NCBI GenBank assembly: GCA_016720805.1
Contig: JADKJZ010000013.1
Span: 1 to 23,951 of the forward strand
Length of the DNA stretch: 23,951 nt
Reading direction: 5' to 3'
Source of the DNA: Gemmatimonadota bacterium
GTDB lineage: Bacteria; Gemmatimonadota; Gemmatimonadetes; Gemmatimonadales; GWC2-71-9
Both the position numbers and the translations under genes were made by a program. Of the stretch, positions 1 through 8,291 are shown in pieces. The first letter of the stretch is position 1; each line of letters starts with the position of its first letter. The notes beneath the pieces are model-generated. The model was not told where the DNA came from and did not search any database. It was given only the letters and a program-made list of their open reading frames with translations.

Positions 1-560
1 TTGCCAGCTCTTGCCGCCGTCCTTGGTGCGATAGACGCCGCGCTCCTTGTTCGGCCCGAAGACATGCCCGAGCGCACCGACGTAGGCGATGTTCGGGTCG
101 GTCGGGTGGGTGACGATGCGGGAGATGTACTGCGTCTCGCCGAGGCCTATGAAGCTCCACGTCTTGCCGGCGTCGAGCGACTTCCAGACGCCATCGCCGT
201 GGGAGACATTGCCGCGGATCGGCGTCTCGCCCCCGCCGGCCCAGACGATGTCGGGGTTGCCGCGGAAGAGGTCCACTGCGCCGATGGTGCCGCCGAAATA
301 GTCGTCGGTGGTCGGGTTCCAGCTCTTGCCGCCGTCGAGTGTCTTCCCAGACGCCTCCGCCGGTGGTGCCGACGTAGTACTCCTCCGGTCGCACCGAGCC
401 GACGACCAGGTCATCCGGCCAGTGTGCGCCGGTCGAGCATTCGCCACTGGAGGCCGCGCCAAGCGGTGGTGTCGATGGCCGGGCGCTGCTGGGCAGTGGC
501 GAGCGTCGGGAGGAGGGCGGCCAGGGCAAACAGGCGGGGAGTGCGGAGCAGGTGGCGCAC
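1..560 (-). CDS. Secreted beta-propeller (sortilin/BNR-like) protein, N-terminal part, frameshifted
   Basis: The minus strand from a GTG at 560 encodes a signal peptide (MRHLLRTPRLFALAALLP, then TLATAQQ) followed by a mature part beginning with a 'W-R-G-L-Q-W-R' segment. BNR/sortilin-type beta-propeller blades follow: 'GGVWKTLDGGKSW', 'GVWKSLDAGKTW' and 'GVYRTKDGGKSW' each carry the Asp-box-like D-G/A-G-K-x-W signature. This is the usual start of the roughly 1000-residue exported propeller proteins often annotated as glycosyl hydrolase or VPS10-domain proteins. The gene continues past the left edge. Two frame changes are needed, near 425 (after 'RRTLAG') and near 348, where an extra G sits in the TGGGAAG run. 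Both look like single-base errors rather than a decayed gene. The substrate and role cannot be told from this fragment; these proteins are often near exported peptidases, and the family name does not prove hydrolase activity. Confidence 0.75.
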
Positions 561-628
561 GGAAGCCTCGGAGAAGGACCGGAAGTGCGGGAGGAGAAGA
601 ACCTACGGAAGGGGGAGGGACCGCGCAC

Positions 629-973
629 TCAGATGTCGCGGTCCTCCCAGTCGACCTTCTTCATCAGGTGGTGGACCCCGGGGGCGAGCAGCAGGCCGGT
701 CACGGCGATCACCACCAGACCGCAATAAAGGGCGTAGATCCCTGCGAAGAGCTTGCCGGGCTCGGAGAGCTCGACGGCCACGGGCCCCATCCCGCCCAGC
801 AGCATCGCACTGTTCAGGAAGGCGTCGAGCCAGCTCATCCGCTCGAAGTGGCGGTAGCCCACCATGCCGATCACCAGCGAGAAGGCGAGCACGGCGAACG
901 ACACGACGGAGTGCAGCAGTTGTCGCCGGAAGAAGCGACGACGATTGGGCTGGGCCACGCCCGGCGCCGTCAT
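629..973 (-). CDS. Small channel-like integral membrane protein
   Basis: This is a 114-residue protein with a basic N-terminus (R11-R17), a first hydrophobic helix at about 22-40, a short amphipathic stretch ending in GGMGP at 60-64, and a second helix at about 74-98. It ends in a charged tail. Helix, re-entrant segment and helix is the layout of two-TM ion-channel subunits, but the potassium filter sequence TVGYG is absent, so channel function is only a suggestion. Its ATG overlaps the stop of the upstream response regulator by four bases (ATGA at 973-970). It is therefore very likely translated together with the two-component system and may be part of the same response. It is intact, with no frame breaks. 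I do not recognise a named gene. Confidence 0.7.
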   Translation of the reverse strand: MTAPGVAQPNRRRFFRRQLLHSVVSFAVLAFSLVIGMVGYRHFERMSWLDAFLNSAMLLGGMGPVAVELSEPGKLFAGIYALYCGLVVIAVTGLLLAPGVHHLMKKVDWEDRDI

Positions 974-1653
974 GACACCACCGCTTCGCGACGAAGCAGG
1001 AACCCGACGCCGCGCATCGTCTGCAGGAGCGGCACGCCGGCCGCTTCGTTCAGCTTGCGCCGGAGGTTGCCCACGTGGACATCGACCACATTGCTCTCGG
1101 GGTCAAAGTGAAGGTCCCAGACTTTTTCGAGCAGCGTCGTCCTGCGGATCACCTCTTCGGCGTGCAGCAGGAAGAATTCCAGCAACTGGAACTCCTTCGG
1201 CGTGAGGTCGAGTGTCGTCCCGTGGACGGTGGCGCGGTGCTGCAGTCGATCCATTCCCACGCAGTCGTACTGAAGCATGTCGAGTCGTTGTGCTCCGCCC
1301 CGGCGCGTCAGTGCCCGCAGTCGTGCCAGCAACTCGTCGAAGCGGAACGGCTTCGAGAGATAGTCATCCGCCCCGGCGTCCAACCCGCGGACCACGTCCT
1401 CCGGGGCGTCGCGGGAGGTGAGCATCAGGATCGGCGTGGTGCGGCCCTCGCGCCGCAATTCGATCGCCACCTGCACGCCGTTCTTCTTCGGCAGCATCAC
1501 GTCGAGCAGGATTGCGTCATAGTCGCCCACATGGGCCAGCAGCGTCGCCTCCTCCCCATCGACCGCGACATCCACCGTGTACCCCTCCTCCTCGAGCCCA
1601 TGCTTGATGAAGGAGGCAACCTTTCGCTCGTCTTCCACAACCAGCAGCTTCAT
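970..1653 (-). CDS. OmpR/PhoB-family DNA-binding response regulator
   Basis: This is a 227-residue regulator starting at MKLLVVEDE, with the ATG at 1653-1651. The receiver domain covers about residues 1-120: acidic pair E7/D8, phospho-acceptor D51 in 'ILLDVMLP', conserved T/S in 'MLTSRDA', and K in 'YLSKPF'. A winged-helix output domain covers about 130-225, with 'LTPKEFQLLEFF' before the recognition helix and 'VDVHVGNLRRKL' plus 'MRGVGFLL' at the wing. It begins 16 bases after the sensor kinase stop and overlaps the next gene by four bases, so kinase, regulator and membrane protein form one operon. It presumably receives phosphate from the kinase. Its target promoters cannot be seen. An in-frame upstream extension to 1725 exists but would add 24 residues unlike the family, so I chose the internal ATG. 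Confidence 0.95.
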   Translation of the reverse strand: MKLLVVEDERKVASFIKHGLEEEGYTVDVAVDGEEATLLAHVGDYDAILLDVMLPKKNGVQVAIELRREGRTTPILMLTSRDAPEDVVRGLDAGADDYLSKPFRFDELLARLRALTRRGGAQRLDMLQYDCVGMDRLQHRATVHGTTLDLTPKEFQLLEFFLLHAEEVIRRTTLLEKVWDLHFDPESNVVDVHVGNLRRKLNEAAGVPLLQTMRGVGFLLRREAVVS

Positions 1654-1669
1654 CGGTGGGCGCTCCGGG

Positions 1670-2962
1670 TCATGGGGACTTCCGAACAGTCGGGAGGTCG
1701 AGGTAGAAGCAGCCGCAGCCCGCACGGGGCACGGTGTCGAGGTCCCCGCCCAGGAGGCGGGCCAATCGTCGCGAGAGCGGCAGGCCGAGCCCGACCCCCT
1801 GTTTCTCCCCTTCGGCAGTGGTCACATACACGTCGAAGATCCGCTCGGCTTCCTCCTCGCGGATGCCGGGCCCCTCATCCTCGACCAGATAGCGGACCAT
1901 CGCGCCCTCGGGACGCACCGAGAGCCGCACCATGGTCTCGGCGGGGCTGTACTTGATGGCGTTGGTGAGCAGGTTCATCAGGATCTGTTCCACGCGGCTG
2001 GCGTCGGTTTCGATCGTGGGCAGGTCATCCGCAAGCTCCATCGCCAGCCGGATCGACTTGGCACTGGCCGCGGGTGTCGCCCGTCCCGTCGCCCGGTGGG
2101 CCAGCGCGACCGCGTCGACACGTCGCACCACCGGCTTGAGGCGATCCTCATCGAGTCGACTCAGGTCGAGCAGGTCGCTGATCAGGTCGATGGCCTGCTG
2201 GGCGGCGTCATACACCTCGAATGCCTCTCGCGGAGCCGTCGCACGATCCTGCTTGCGGACCAACAGCTCTGACCAGCCATACACGGCGGCGAGTGCGTTG
2301 CGCAATTCGTGATTGACCATCGCGAAGAACCGCTCGCGAGTCCGCTGGAGCTGGTGCACCTCGTCCAGCAGCCGGGCGCTCTCTTCATGCAACCGCGCAT
2401 TCTCCACCGCGGCCGCCGACATCGCGGCGAGCAGGATGGCGACGTGTTCGTCGTCGGCACTGAACTGGTCGCCACCCTGCTTCTCGGTCAGGTAGAGATT
2501 CCCGATGATCCCGCGCCGACCGGTGATCGGTACGCCGAGGAAGGAATGCATCGGCGGATGGTGCGGGGGAAAGCCACAGGAATCGGGGTGGCGGACCAGG
2601 TCCGGGAGGCGGATCGGGCGCCCTTCCCGGAGCAGCAGGCCGAGGACGCCATGGCCTCGGGGCGGCGCGCCCATCACTTCCCGTTCCTCGTCACTGATGC
2701 CATGCGTGACGAAGCGCTCGAGCACCAGGCCGTCCGGGGCGAGCACACCGATCGCCGTGTACCGGGCGCCGATCACCTCCGCGGCGATCGCGACCACGCG
2801 GTGGAGCACGCCCTCCAGGGACGCCTCCGAGGTGAGGGCGAGTCCCGCGAGCACCAGCCCCTCCATCCGTTCGCCTTCCTGCTTGCCGGAATTGCTCGTG
2901 GGCGCCGTCCTTCTGGTCGCGGGTCGCTGCGGTCGTGCCGTGATGATTGAAGAAACCTTCAT
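1670..2962 (-). CDS. GAF-domain sensor histidine kinase (DosS/DevS-like GAF)
   Basis: This is a soluble sensor kinase of about 430 residues. A GAF domain covers about 35-190, then a short coiled linker, a HisKA domain with phospho-acceptor H218 in 'FFAMVNHELRN', and a HATPase domain with N box ('MNLLTNAIKYSP'), G1 ('DEGPGI') and G2 ('GVGLGLPLSRRLA'). The GAF contains 'GFPPHHPPMHSFLGVPI' followed by 'GNLYLTEK'. This resembles the segment of mycobacterial DosS/DevS GAF domains that carries the haem-binding histidine, so O2, NO, CO or redox sensing is a reasonable inference, not proof. The start is uncertain: ATG 2962 has GGGAGG about 11 bases upstream, and ATG 2866 has AGGAAGG at better spacing and would still keep the whole GAF. 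The partner regulator is immediately downstream. The reading frame is open much further upstream, but that extension is low-complexity and overlaps a divergent gene. Confidence 0.92.
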   Translation of the reverse strand: MKVSSIITARPQRPATRRTAPTSNSGKQEGERMEGLVLAGLALTSEASLEGVLHRVVAIAAEVIGARYTAIGVLAPDGLVLERFVTHGISDEEREVMGAPPRGHGVLGLLLREGRPIRLPDLVRHPDSCGFPPHHPPMHSFLGVPITGRRGIIGNLYLTEKQGGDQFSADDEHVAILLAAMSAAAVENARLHEESARLLDEVHQLQRTRERFFAMVNHELRNALAAVYGWSELLVRKQDRATAPREAFEVYDAAQQAIDLISDLLDLSRLDEDRLKPVVRRVDAVALAHRATGRATPAASAKSIRLAMELADDLPTIETDASRVEQILMNLLTNAIKYSPAETMVRLSVRPEGAMVRYLVEDEGPGIREEEAERIFDVYVTTAEGEKQGVGLGLPLSRRLARLLGGDLDTVPRAGCGCFYLDLPTVRKSP

Positions 2963-3049
2963 CCCCGGCCCATCCTCCCTTCCGGTGCGATGGTGCACCT
3001 TCCGGCCCTGTACCGGTCCGAATGACCCTCGCTGCGCGGGAGCGCCGAG

Positions 3050-3712
3050 ATGTCCCTTCGCGAGACGGAACCGCCCGGCGACCCCGCCGGCGAGGCTCCA
3101 CCAGAGGACAACGAAACGGCCCAATGGGCCTGGCAGAGCTTCGACCAATCTCCACGACGCTGGCATCAGGCGCTTCGCCACGCGCAGCCGAGCGGTGGTG
3201 GCTACATGCGATCCGAGACTTACCTGCTGACGCGGCACTCCACGAATCTCGTGAAGCTCCGGCAGGACCGGGTGGATGTCAAGCGGCTGATGGCCACCGA
3301 GCCGAGTGGCATGGAGGCCTGGGCAACGGTTCGGCGGCTCCCGCTCCCGCTGTCCCCACCGGTTATCGCCGAACTCTGCACCGGGTGGCAATGCGATCCA
3401 CCGCGGCCATGCCCGACCATCCGCACGGTGGATGACTTCCACGCTTTCCTTGCCCAGCAGCTTCCCGAGGTGCGCGTCCTCCCGGCGCGAAGCTGGCGAC
3501 GCGAGTACCGCCTTCTCGAGTGTCAGGCCGAGCGGCGAACAATCCTGGTGGGCGGAAACGTCCTCGAATTGCTGGCGATCAGGCACCCCGACCTCGCCAC
3601 GCTCCGCACGACCGTGCACGCGCTCGACCTGGGCAAGGGACCGACGACCTCGGTGCTGACGGCGCTGCGACAATTGCTCGGATGGCCCGCGGATCGCAAC
3701 CGCCCGGGGTGA
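3050..3712 (+). CDS. Conserved-looking hypothetical protein, possibly CYTH-like
   Basis: This is a 220-residue intact open frame, divergent from the sensor kinase with 87 bases between starts. The first 50 residues are acidic and proline-rich. From about 53 there is beta-rich sequence with alternating charged residues ('TNLVKLRQDRVDVKRL', 'REYRLLECQAERRTILVGG', 'VLELLAIRHPDLATLRTTV'). The pattern of 'V-K-x-R ... V-K-R' strands and a later strand pair ending in a long C-terminal helix reminds me of CYTH/triphosphate-tunnel proteins, but the diagnostic ExExK motif is not visible. I therefore offer it only as a possibility. An internal ATG at 3206 (MRSETYLL) could be the real start. No signal peptide or membrane helix is seen. 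It is followed by 184 bases of sequence in which I see no gene. Confidence 0.55.
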   Translation: MSLRETEPPGDPAGEAPPEDNETAQWAWQSFDQSPRRWHQALRHAQPSGGGYMRSETYLLTRHSTNLVKLRQDRVDVKRLMATEPSGMEAWATVRRLPLPLSPPVIAELCTGWQCDPPRPCPTIRTVDDFHAFLAQQLPEVRVLPARSWRREYRLLECQAERRTILVGGNVLELLAIRHPDLATLRTTVHALDLGKGPTTSVLTALRQLLGWPADRNRPG

Positions 3713-3896
3713 CCATCGCGACCCGGTGATCTCTCCCGTGGCATGCCAGTGGAGTGCTTCGGCGACTGAAACGGTCCCCATTACACGCCCGTGTTGCCGG
3801 TTGCCGATCGGGCGTCACTGGTAGTGATTGCACAACAGCGTGTGAGTCTCGCCGCCGTGGTAATGCTCGAATCGCGCTGACATTCTGGAGTCGCTC

Positions 3897-4523
3897 ATGC
3901 GCAGGTTTGCCTTCCTTCTTGCGATCGCGTCGACCTCGACGGTGTCGCTCGCGGCGCAGCAGTTCGCCTCGTCGACGCTGCCTCCCAGTGAGTGCGGCGC
4001 GTGCGTGGCCTCGCTTGCCGTCGGCATTCATCAGGCGCCTGCGGACACCGGTCGCCTCCGGGCGATCGAATACAGCGACGCATACGCCGTCCGGCTGAAG
4101 ATCCATCGACTCGCCAGCTACGCCGAGTTGCCACTCTTCGCCGCGGAATACTTTCTCGGCGAGAAGTTGCTGCGTGATCAGCGCAACGGGTTGAACCAGG
4201 GTGGTGAGGATGGTGGGAGCCGATCGAGTGCGCGTGGTGCGCACTCGGCGGTGGCGGCCGGGCTCGGGGTGCTCTTCACCGTGAACACCGTCACGGGTGG
4301 GTGGAATCTCTACGAGTCGCGGAAGGATCCCTCGGGCCGGACACGCAAGTGGCTCCACACCATCACGATGCTCGCGGCCGATGCCGGATTCCTGTGGACC
4401 GCCGCGGCGGCGGAGGGGGCGCGTGAATCCGATGCCGGGGCGCGGACGCACCGCACGCGCGCCATCGCCTCGATGAGTCTCGCGACCGCCTCCACCGTGA
4501 TGATGTGGCTCTGGAAGGATTGA
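3897..4523 (+). CDS. Cytochrome-b561-like four-helix membrane protein
   Basis: This is a 208-residue exported protein with an N-terminal signal sequence (residues 1-20, ending LAAQQ) and a C33-x-x-C36 pair just after it. Four hydrophobic helices follow. A histidine lies at or near the start of each: H70 ('KIHRLASYAELPLF'), H116 ('GAHSAVAAGLGVLF'), H154 ('WLHTITMLAADAGF') and H185 ('THRTRAIASMSLA'). One His per helix in a four-helix bundle is the arrangement used by diheme b561-type proteins, so I infer haem b binding. The ATG has GGAG six bases upstream (3887-3890). Its stop shares one base with the next start (TGATG at 4521-4525), so the two are translationally coupled, and a Rieske protein follows. 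I infer a membrane electron-transfer role. The donor and acceptor are unknown. Confidence 0.75.
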   Translation: MRRFAFLLAIASTSTVSLAAQQFASSTLPPSECGACVASLAVGIHQAPADTGRLRAIEYSDAYAVRLKIHRLASYAELPLFAAEYFLGEKLLRDQRNGLNQGGEDGGSRSSARGAHSAVAAGLGVLFTVNTVTGGWNLYESRKDPSGRTRKWLHTITMLAADAGFLWTAAAAEGARESDAGARTHRTRAIASMSLATASTVMMWLWKD

Positions 4524-5023
4524 TGCTCACGACTCTGATCGACACGCTCATCCGCTGGTGCGCGCCCTGGCAGACGTTCTACGGCGATTCCCGACTGACC
4601 GAGATCGCGGTCACCTCGGTGCACGTCGTCGCGATGCTGCTTGGCGGCGGCTTCGCCGTCGCGGCGGACCGACTCACGCTGCGCACGACGCGGCGCGACA
4701 CGGCCGACCGGATGGCGATGCTCGACGAGTTGCAGTCGGTGCACCGGCCGGTGATGGTTGGATTGGCGGCGCTGTTCGCGAGCGGCGTGGCGCTTGCCGC
4801 CTCCGACGTCGAGACCTTCGCGGCGTCGCCCGCCTTTCTGGTGAAGCTGGCGCTGGTCGTGCTCCTCTCGGTCAACGGGCTCGTCATGCTTCGCGCCGAG
4901 CGGCGGCTCCGCGTCGATCCGACCGAGGCGCGCTGGGGCACGTTGCGCCTCGTGAGTTGGCTCTCACTCGTGCTCTGGGTCAGCACCGCCGTCGTCGGAG
5001 TCGTGCTCGTCAACGCGGCGTGA
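4523..5023 (+). CDS. His-containing four-helix membrane protein, second redox-trio member
   Basis: This is a 166-residue protein starting at the ATG that overlaps the stop of the upstream gene. Hydrophobic helices lie at about 27-48, 76-94, 103-124 and 142-163. H34 ('TSVHVVAMLLGGGFAVAADR') and H74 ('QSVHRPVMVGLAALF') are placed so that they could ligate one haem across two helices, which is inference. The C-terminal half resembles small DUF-type membrane proteins that sit beside cytochromes. It lies between a b561-like protein and a Rieske protein with very short spacing, which supports a joint respiratory or oxidoreductase function. It is intact, with no named family that I can assign with certainty. 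Confidence 0.7.
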   Translation: MLTTLIDTLIRWCAPWQTFYGDSRLTEIAVTSVHVVAMLLGGGFAVAADRLTLRTTRRDTADRMAMLDELQSVHRPVMVGLAALFASGVALAASDVETFAASPAFLVKLALVVLLSVNGLVMLRAERRLRVDPTEARWGTLRLVSWLSLVLWVSTAVVGVVLVNAA

Positions 5024-5074
5024 GTGCGCTGCACTGCAGTTGGCCGTCCACCATTGTCCTGCCATGAGGTTCTT

Positions 5075-5602
5075 GTGAGCGATAGTACTGGCCCCAACGA
5101 AGACGCCGCCTGCGAAGGCTGCGAATTGACCCGGCCCCGCCGGGAATTCCTGAAGGAGATCGGCCTGGCCGCGATGGGCGCCTTGCTCCTGGCCGGCATC
5201 CCGGCCGAGTTGGCCGCGACGATGCGGCCGCGGGACGTGGCGGCCAGCGGCCGTGTCGGCGCCGATCCGACCTACCCCGTGCCGGCGGCCGATGGCGTGC
5301 AGATCGACAAGGTGAACGAGGTGATCCTGGTGCGCTGGCAGGGCAGCGTCTGGGCGTTCAACCTCTCCTGCCCGCACCAGCGGACGGCGTTGCGGTGGAC
5401 CGATGCCAAGCACGAATTCCAGTGCCCGAAGCACAAGTCGCGCTACCAGCCCGACGGCACCTTCATCGCCGGGCGCGCCACCCGCAACATGGATCGCTTC
5501 TCGATCACCCATACCGGGACCGAAGTCATCGTCCACGTCGGGGCGATGCACAAAAGCGACGCGGACCAGGCAAGCTGGTCCGCGTCGGTGGTAAAACTCT
5601 GA
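5075..5602 (+). CDS. Tat-exported Rieske [2Fe-2S] protein
   Basis: This is a 175-residue protein. The twin-arginine signal has R22-R23 in 'RPRREFLKEIG', followed by a hydrophobic stretch to about residue 48, so it is exported folded and may stay membrane-anchored. The Rieske cluster motifs are C99-x-H101 ('SCPHQ') and C117-x-x-H120 ('CPKHKS'), 18 residues apart and within the usual spacing. 'GTFIAGRATRNMDRF' gives the family's conserved Gly and Pro/Arg turn. I chose the GTG at 5075, which has GAGG just upstream; an in-frame GTG at 5024 would add 17 residues unlike a Tat leader. The N-terminal C13-x-x-C16 is unusual and could be an extra metal site. It is the third gene of the redox trio. I infer it accepts electrons from, or gives them to, the two upstream membrane proteins. 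Confidence 0.9.
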   Translation: MSDSTGPNEDAACEGCELTRPRREFLKEIGLAAMGALLLAGIPAELAATMRPRDVAASGRVGADPTYPVPAADGVQIDKVNEVILVRWQGSVWAFNLSCPHQRTALRWTDAKHEFQCPKHKSRYQPDGTFIAGRATRNMDRFSITHTGTEVIVHVGAMHKSDADQASWSASVVKL

Positions 5603-5621
5603 GCGGTGTGGCGCGGCGCCG

Positions 5622-8220
5622 TTAGCGTGCTCGCCCCAACCGGCGATCTTCCTCGTCCGTGGTGAAGCGGCCGCGCACGATGATGGCGACGCTCTTCCGG
5701 AAAAGCGAGGCGCTCGGGAAGGGCAGCGCGGATTGCGTGGCGGAGCATCCCGGCGGAGGTGAGCAGTTCCTGCCCGGCGCGCAGGGACCACCGTTGAAGT
5801 TGATGCGCCGACCATAGCCACCATTCGGCAACTGGAAGCGGAGCACCAGCTCGGGTTGACGATTTCGCGTCACCAGTTGCGCATTCGGCAGCGGGCCGAT
5901 GGCAAACTGGAAGGTGACCAGTCGATCGATGCCGCTGATGGCATCAGTGTCGCCTCCCAGGAACGCGACGGCCGAGGCGCTGAATGACTGCGTCTGCGGT
6001 GCGCCGGTCGTGGCATTCTTCACCACGCGCTCGGCCACCAGCGTCATCGGGTAGGCGATCGGCCCGGTCTGCCCAGGGCTCTCCTCGGCCGAGAGGTAGA
6101 GGCCGATCGAATGCACCAGTCCGCTGCCACCCACCGGACCGGGGATGGTGACGTAATACGCGGCGATGTCGTCTCGCGAGGCGGCCGGGTTGCAGGCGTT
6201 GATGGTCGTGAAGTCGGCGGCGTGCGTCGCGGTGTAGAACACCTCCGCGCCCCCGGGTGCCGCCTGCAGCGAGGCGCGAAGCTGGTTGTCCCCTTCGCCG
6301 GGTACCCAGGCCACCGAGGCACTCCCGTCGGCTCCGGTGAGGGTCGTGGTGGTCGAGGGTGCACCGTTCACCGTGGCGCCCATGGCGCCGCCTGGCGTCC
6401 AGAAGACCGGGACACCAATCTGCGGGTTGTTGAACTGATCGGTGACCCGGACGGTCGGTGTCGGGCTGACCGGGCCGTCGTTGACCTTGTCATACGCCGT
6501 GGGACCGACCGCCACGAACCGCAACGCGGTCCCAGGCAGAACGTCGAAGAGGTTGCTCCCCGTGGTGCTCGTCACCACGCCCGCATCGCCGAGCGTGGCA
6601 GTGGCGGCGAATCGGTAGCCCGTGGCCGACTGCAGGATCGTGGTGCTGAACGTGGCCACACCATTGACGGTGTTGGTGACCTTGGTCGTGCCGCCGCCAT
6701 CAAAGCTGTTCTTGTTCAGCGACAGCGTCACCGGCGTCGATGCCGTCGGAACGATCGTGCCCAGATCGGAGCGCACTTCGACGCGCGCCGGAATCAGTGC
6801 ACCGGCGCTGTAACTGCCCGCGGCCGGTTGAGTGAAGACCAGGTTGCTCGCCCCATACGTGGCGATCAGCCAGCCCGGCGCATCCGGGACAAACTCGATC
6901 ACATCCGGGTCGAGGTCGGCCGGTGGCGTGAGTGCCACGGTCAGCTTCGTGTAGGCCGTACGAAGTGCGGACGTCGTGCCGAAGTTGAGGCAACTCACGG
7001 CCGCGGTCCCGGCCGCGTTGGTGGCGGCATCGGCGCCGCAGACCGTGGCGTTGCCCGGCTTGGCGCTGTACGGCGCCACCGTGGACGGCGCGGCGTTCCA
7101 CGCGGCGATCACCCCGGGAATCAGGTGCCGAGACGCGTCTTGACCGTGACGCTGGGAGGCCAGACCCGCCGCGCGTCGTGCCGACGGTGCCGTCGATGGT
7201 GGTGACGAGCAGGGCGTCGCGGACAAATTCGCTCGTCGACCCGCCCACGCCACCCGAGGCGAACAGCTGCGGATCGACCGGCTCGAACGGCGAGAACTCG
7301 CTGGTCGCCCCACCGATGCCGCCGCCGGCGAGGCGCCGGGCCGCGGAGAGGGGCCGGGAGAATCATGCTCGCCAGCGTGGTGAGGGGCACGACCGCCCCA
7401 GGTCGAGGGCATCGCCGCCGACGTGACCGCGCCGCAGGCGAGCGCCATTTCGGGAGGAAGGTCCACGCGGGGGAGCACTTCAAAGGTGCTCGCATCCTTC
7501 TGGTGGCCGAGGACGAGCCTCGCCAGCAGCGCGTCGAGTTCACTCGCCGGGACGTTCGTCAACTCGGCGGGATTCGGACAGACGCCGATGATCGCCTTGG
7601 TGCCGGGCTTGAGGGTCTGCGCCGGCGAGACCGTCCACTCATAGATGAAGGGGTACTTGTCGAGCGGCGTCGTGAGCGCGCTGAGATCGGTCACGCGCTT
7701 GACCGTGACGACGGTATTCTCGACCACTGCATCGGACGGGAACTGCGCACCGCTCTGCACATTCTGCGTCATCAGCGTCGTGACCGGATCGCCGACGTGC
7801 ACCACCCAGGTCTCCCGGGGTTCGCGATGCCCGCGTCGATGCCGACATAGCAGAAGACCTGGTTCATCAACGTTGCCAGCGCCGCCGGGGAGTGGGCGAC
7901 GAGGTGCAGCGAGTCCTGCAGCAGGAGGAAGTCCACCAACTCGAAGGCCTTCGCCTTCGCGAGGGTCGGGTTGTTGGCGTTCGTCGCCTGGACGATCGCG
8001 TTCCAGGTGCTCGTGGCGGTGAAGGTGCTCGCCAGCGAGGTGAAGCCGCTCGAGAGCGCCGCCTGGATCACCGCCGGATCGGAGGTGCACGGCGAGAGGC
8101 CCGCGGCAATGCCGCTGTGCGGCACCGCGCGGGCGGGCGTGTCGGGAAGTGAAGCGGTATCACCGCATGCACTCGCCAGTAATGTCACCGCGAGGAGCGG
8201 CACCAGGTCACACGAGACAT
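5622..8220 (-). CDS. Large Ig-like domain lipoprotein, frameshifted
   Basis: A roughly 860-residue secreted protein is recovered by joining frames. The N-terminus has a lipobox, 'LLAVTLLASACGD', so it is probably a lipoprotein. An alpha-helical region follows ('FELVDFLLLQDSLHLVAHSP'), then a middle region with 'VVENTVVTVKRVTDLSALTTPLDKY'-type strands (written here in short pieces). Two bacterial Ig-like domains lie between about 6900 and 6250: 'TPVTLSLNKNSFDGGG ... NGVATFSTT' and 'TPTVRVTDQFNNPQIGVPVFWTP ... GADGSASVAW'. A C-terminal beta-rich domain ends at a stop at 5622. Frame changes are needed near 7820 and at several points between about 7400 and 7120. The start is unsure: ATG 8220 needs one base added to enter the lipobox frame, and GTG 8287 is in frame but gives an odd leader. 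Likely role: cell-surface binding or structure. The ligand is unknown. Confidence 0.7.
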
Positions 8221-8291
8221 CGCCTCCGGAAGAAATACAGGAGGGAGGATCATCGGGGATCTTGGCGATGTGGTCCTGCCGAGTCACCCTA

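Noticed and set aside
1..975. Long plus-strand open frame of 324 residues
   Set aside because: Arg/Pro-rich shadow of minus-strand genes; the minus strand gives a recognisable beta-propeller and membrane protein.
2963..3781. N-terminal extension of the sensor kinase frame to 703 residues
   Set aside because: Low-complexity, overlaps a divergent gene, and good start codons exist at 2962 and 2866.
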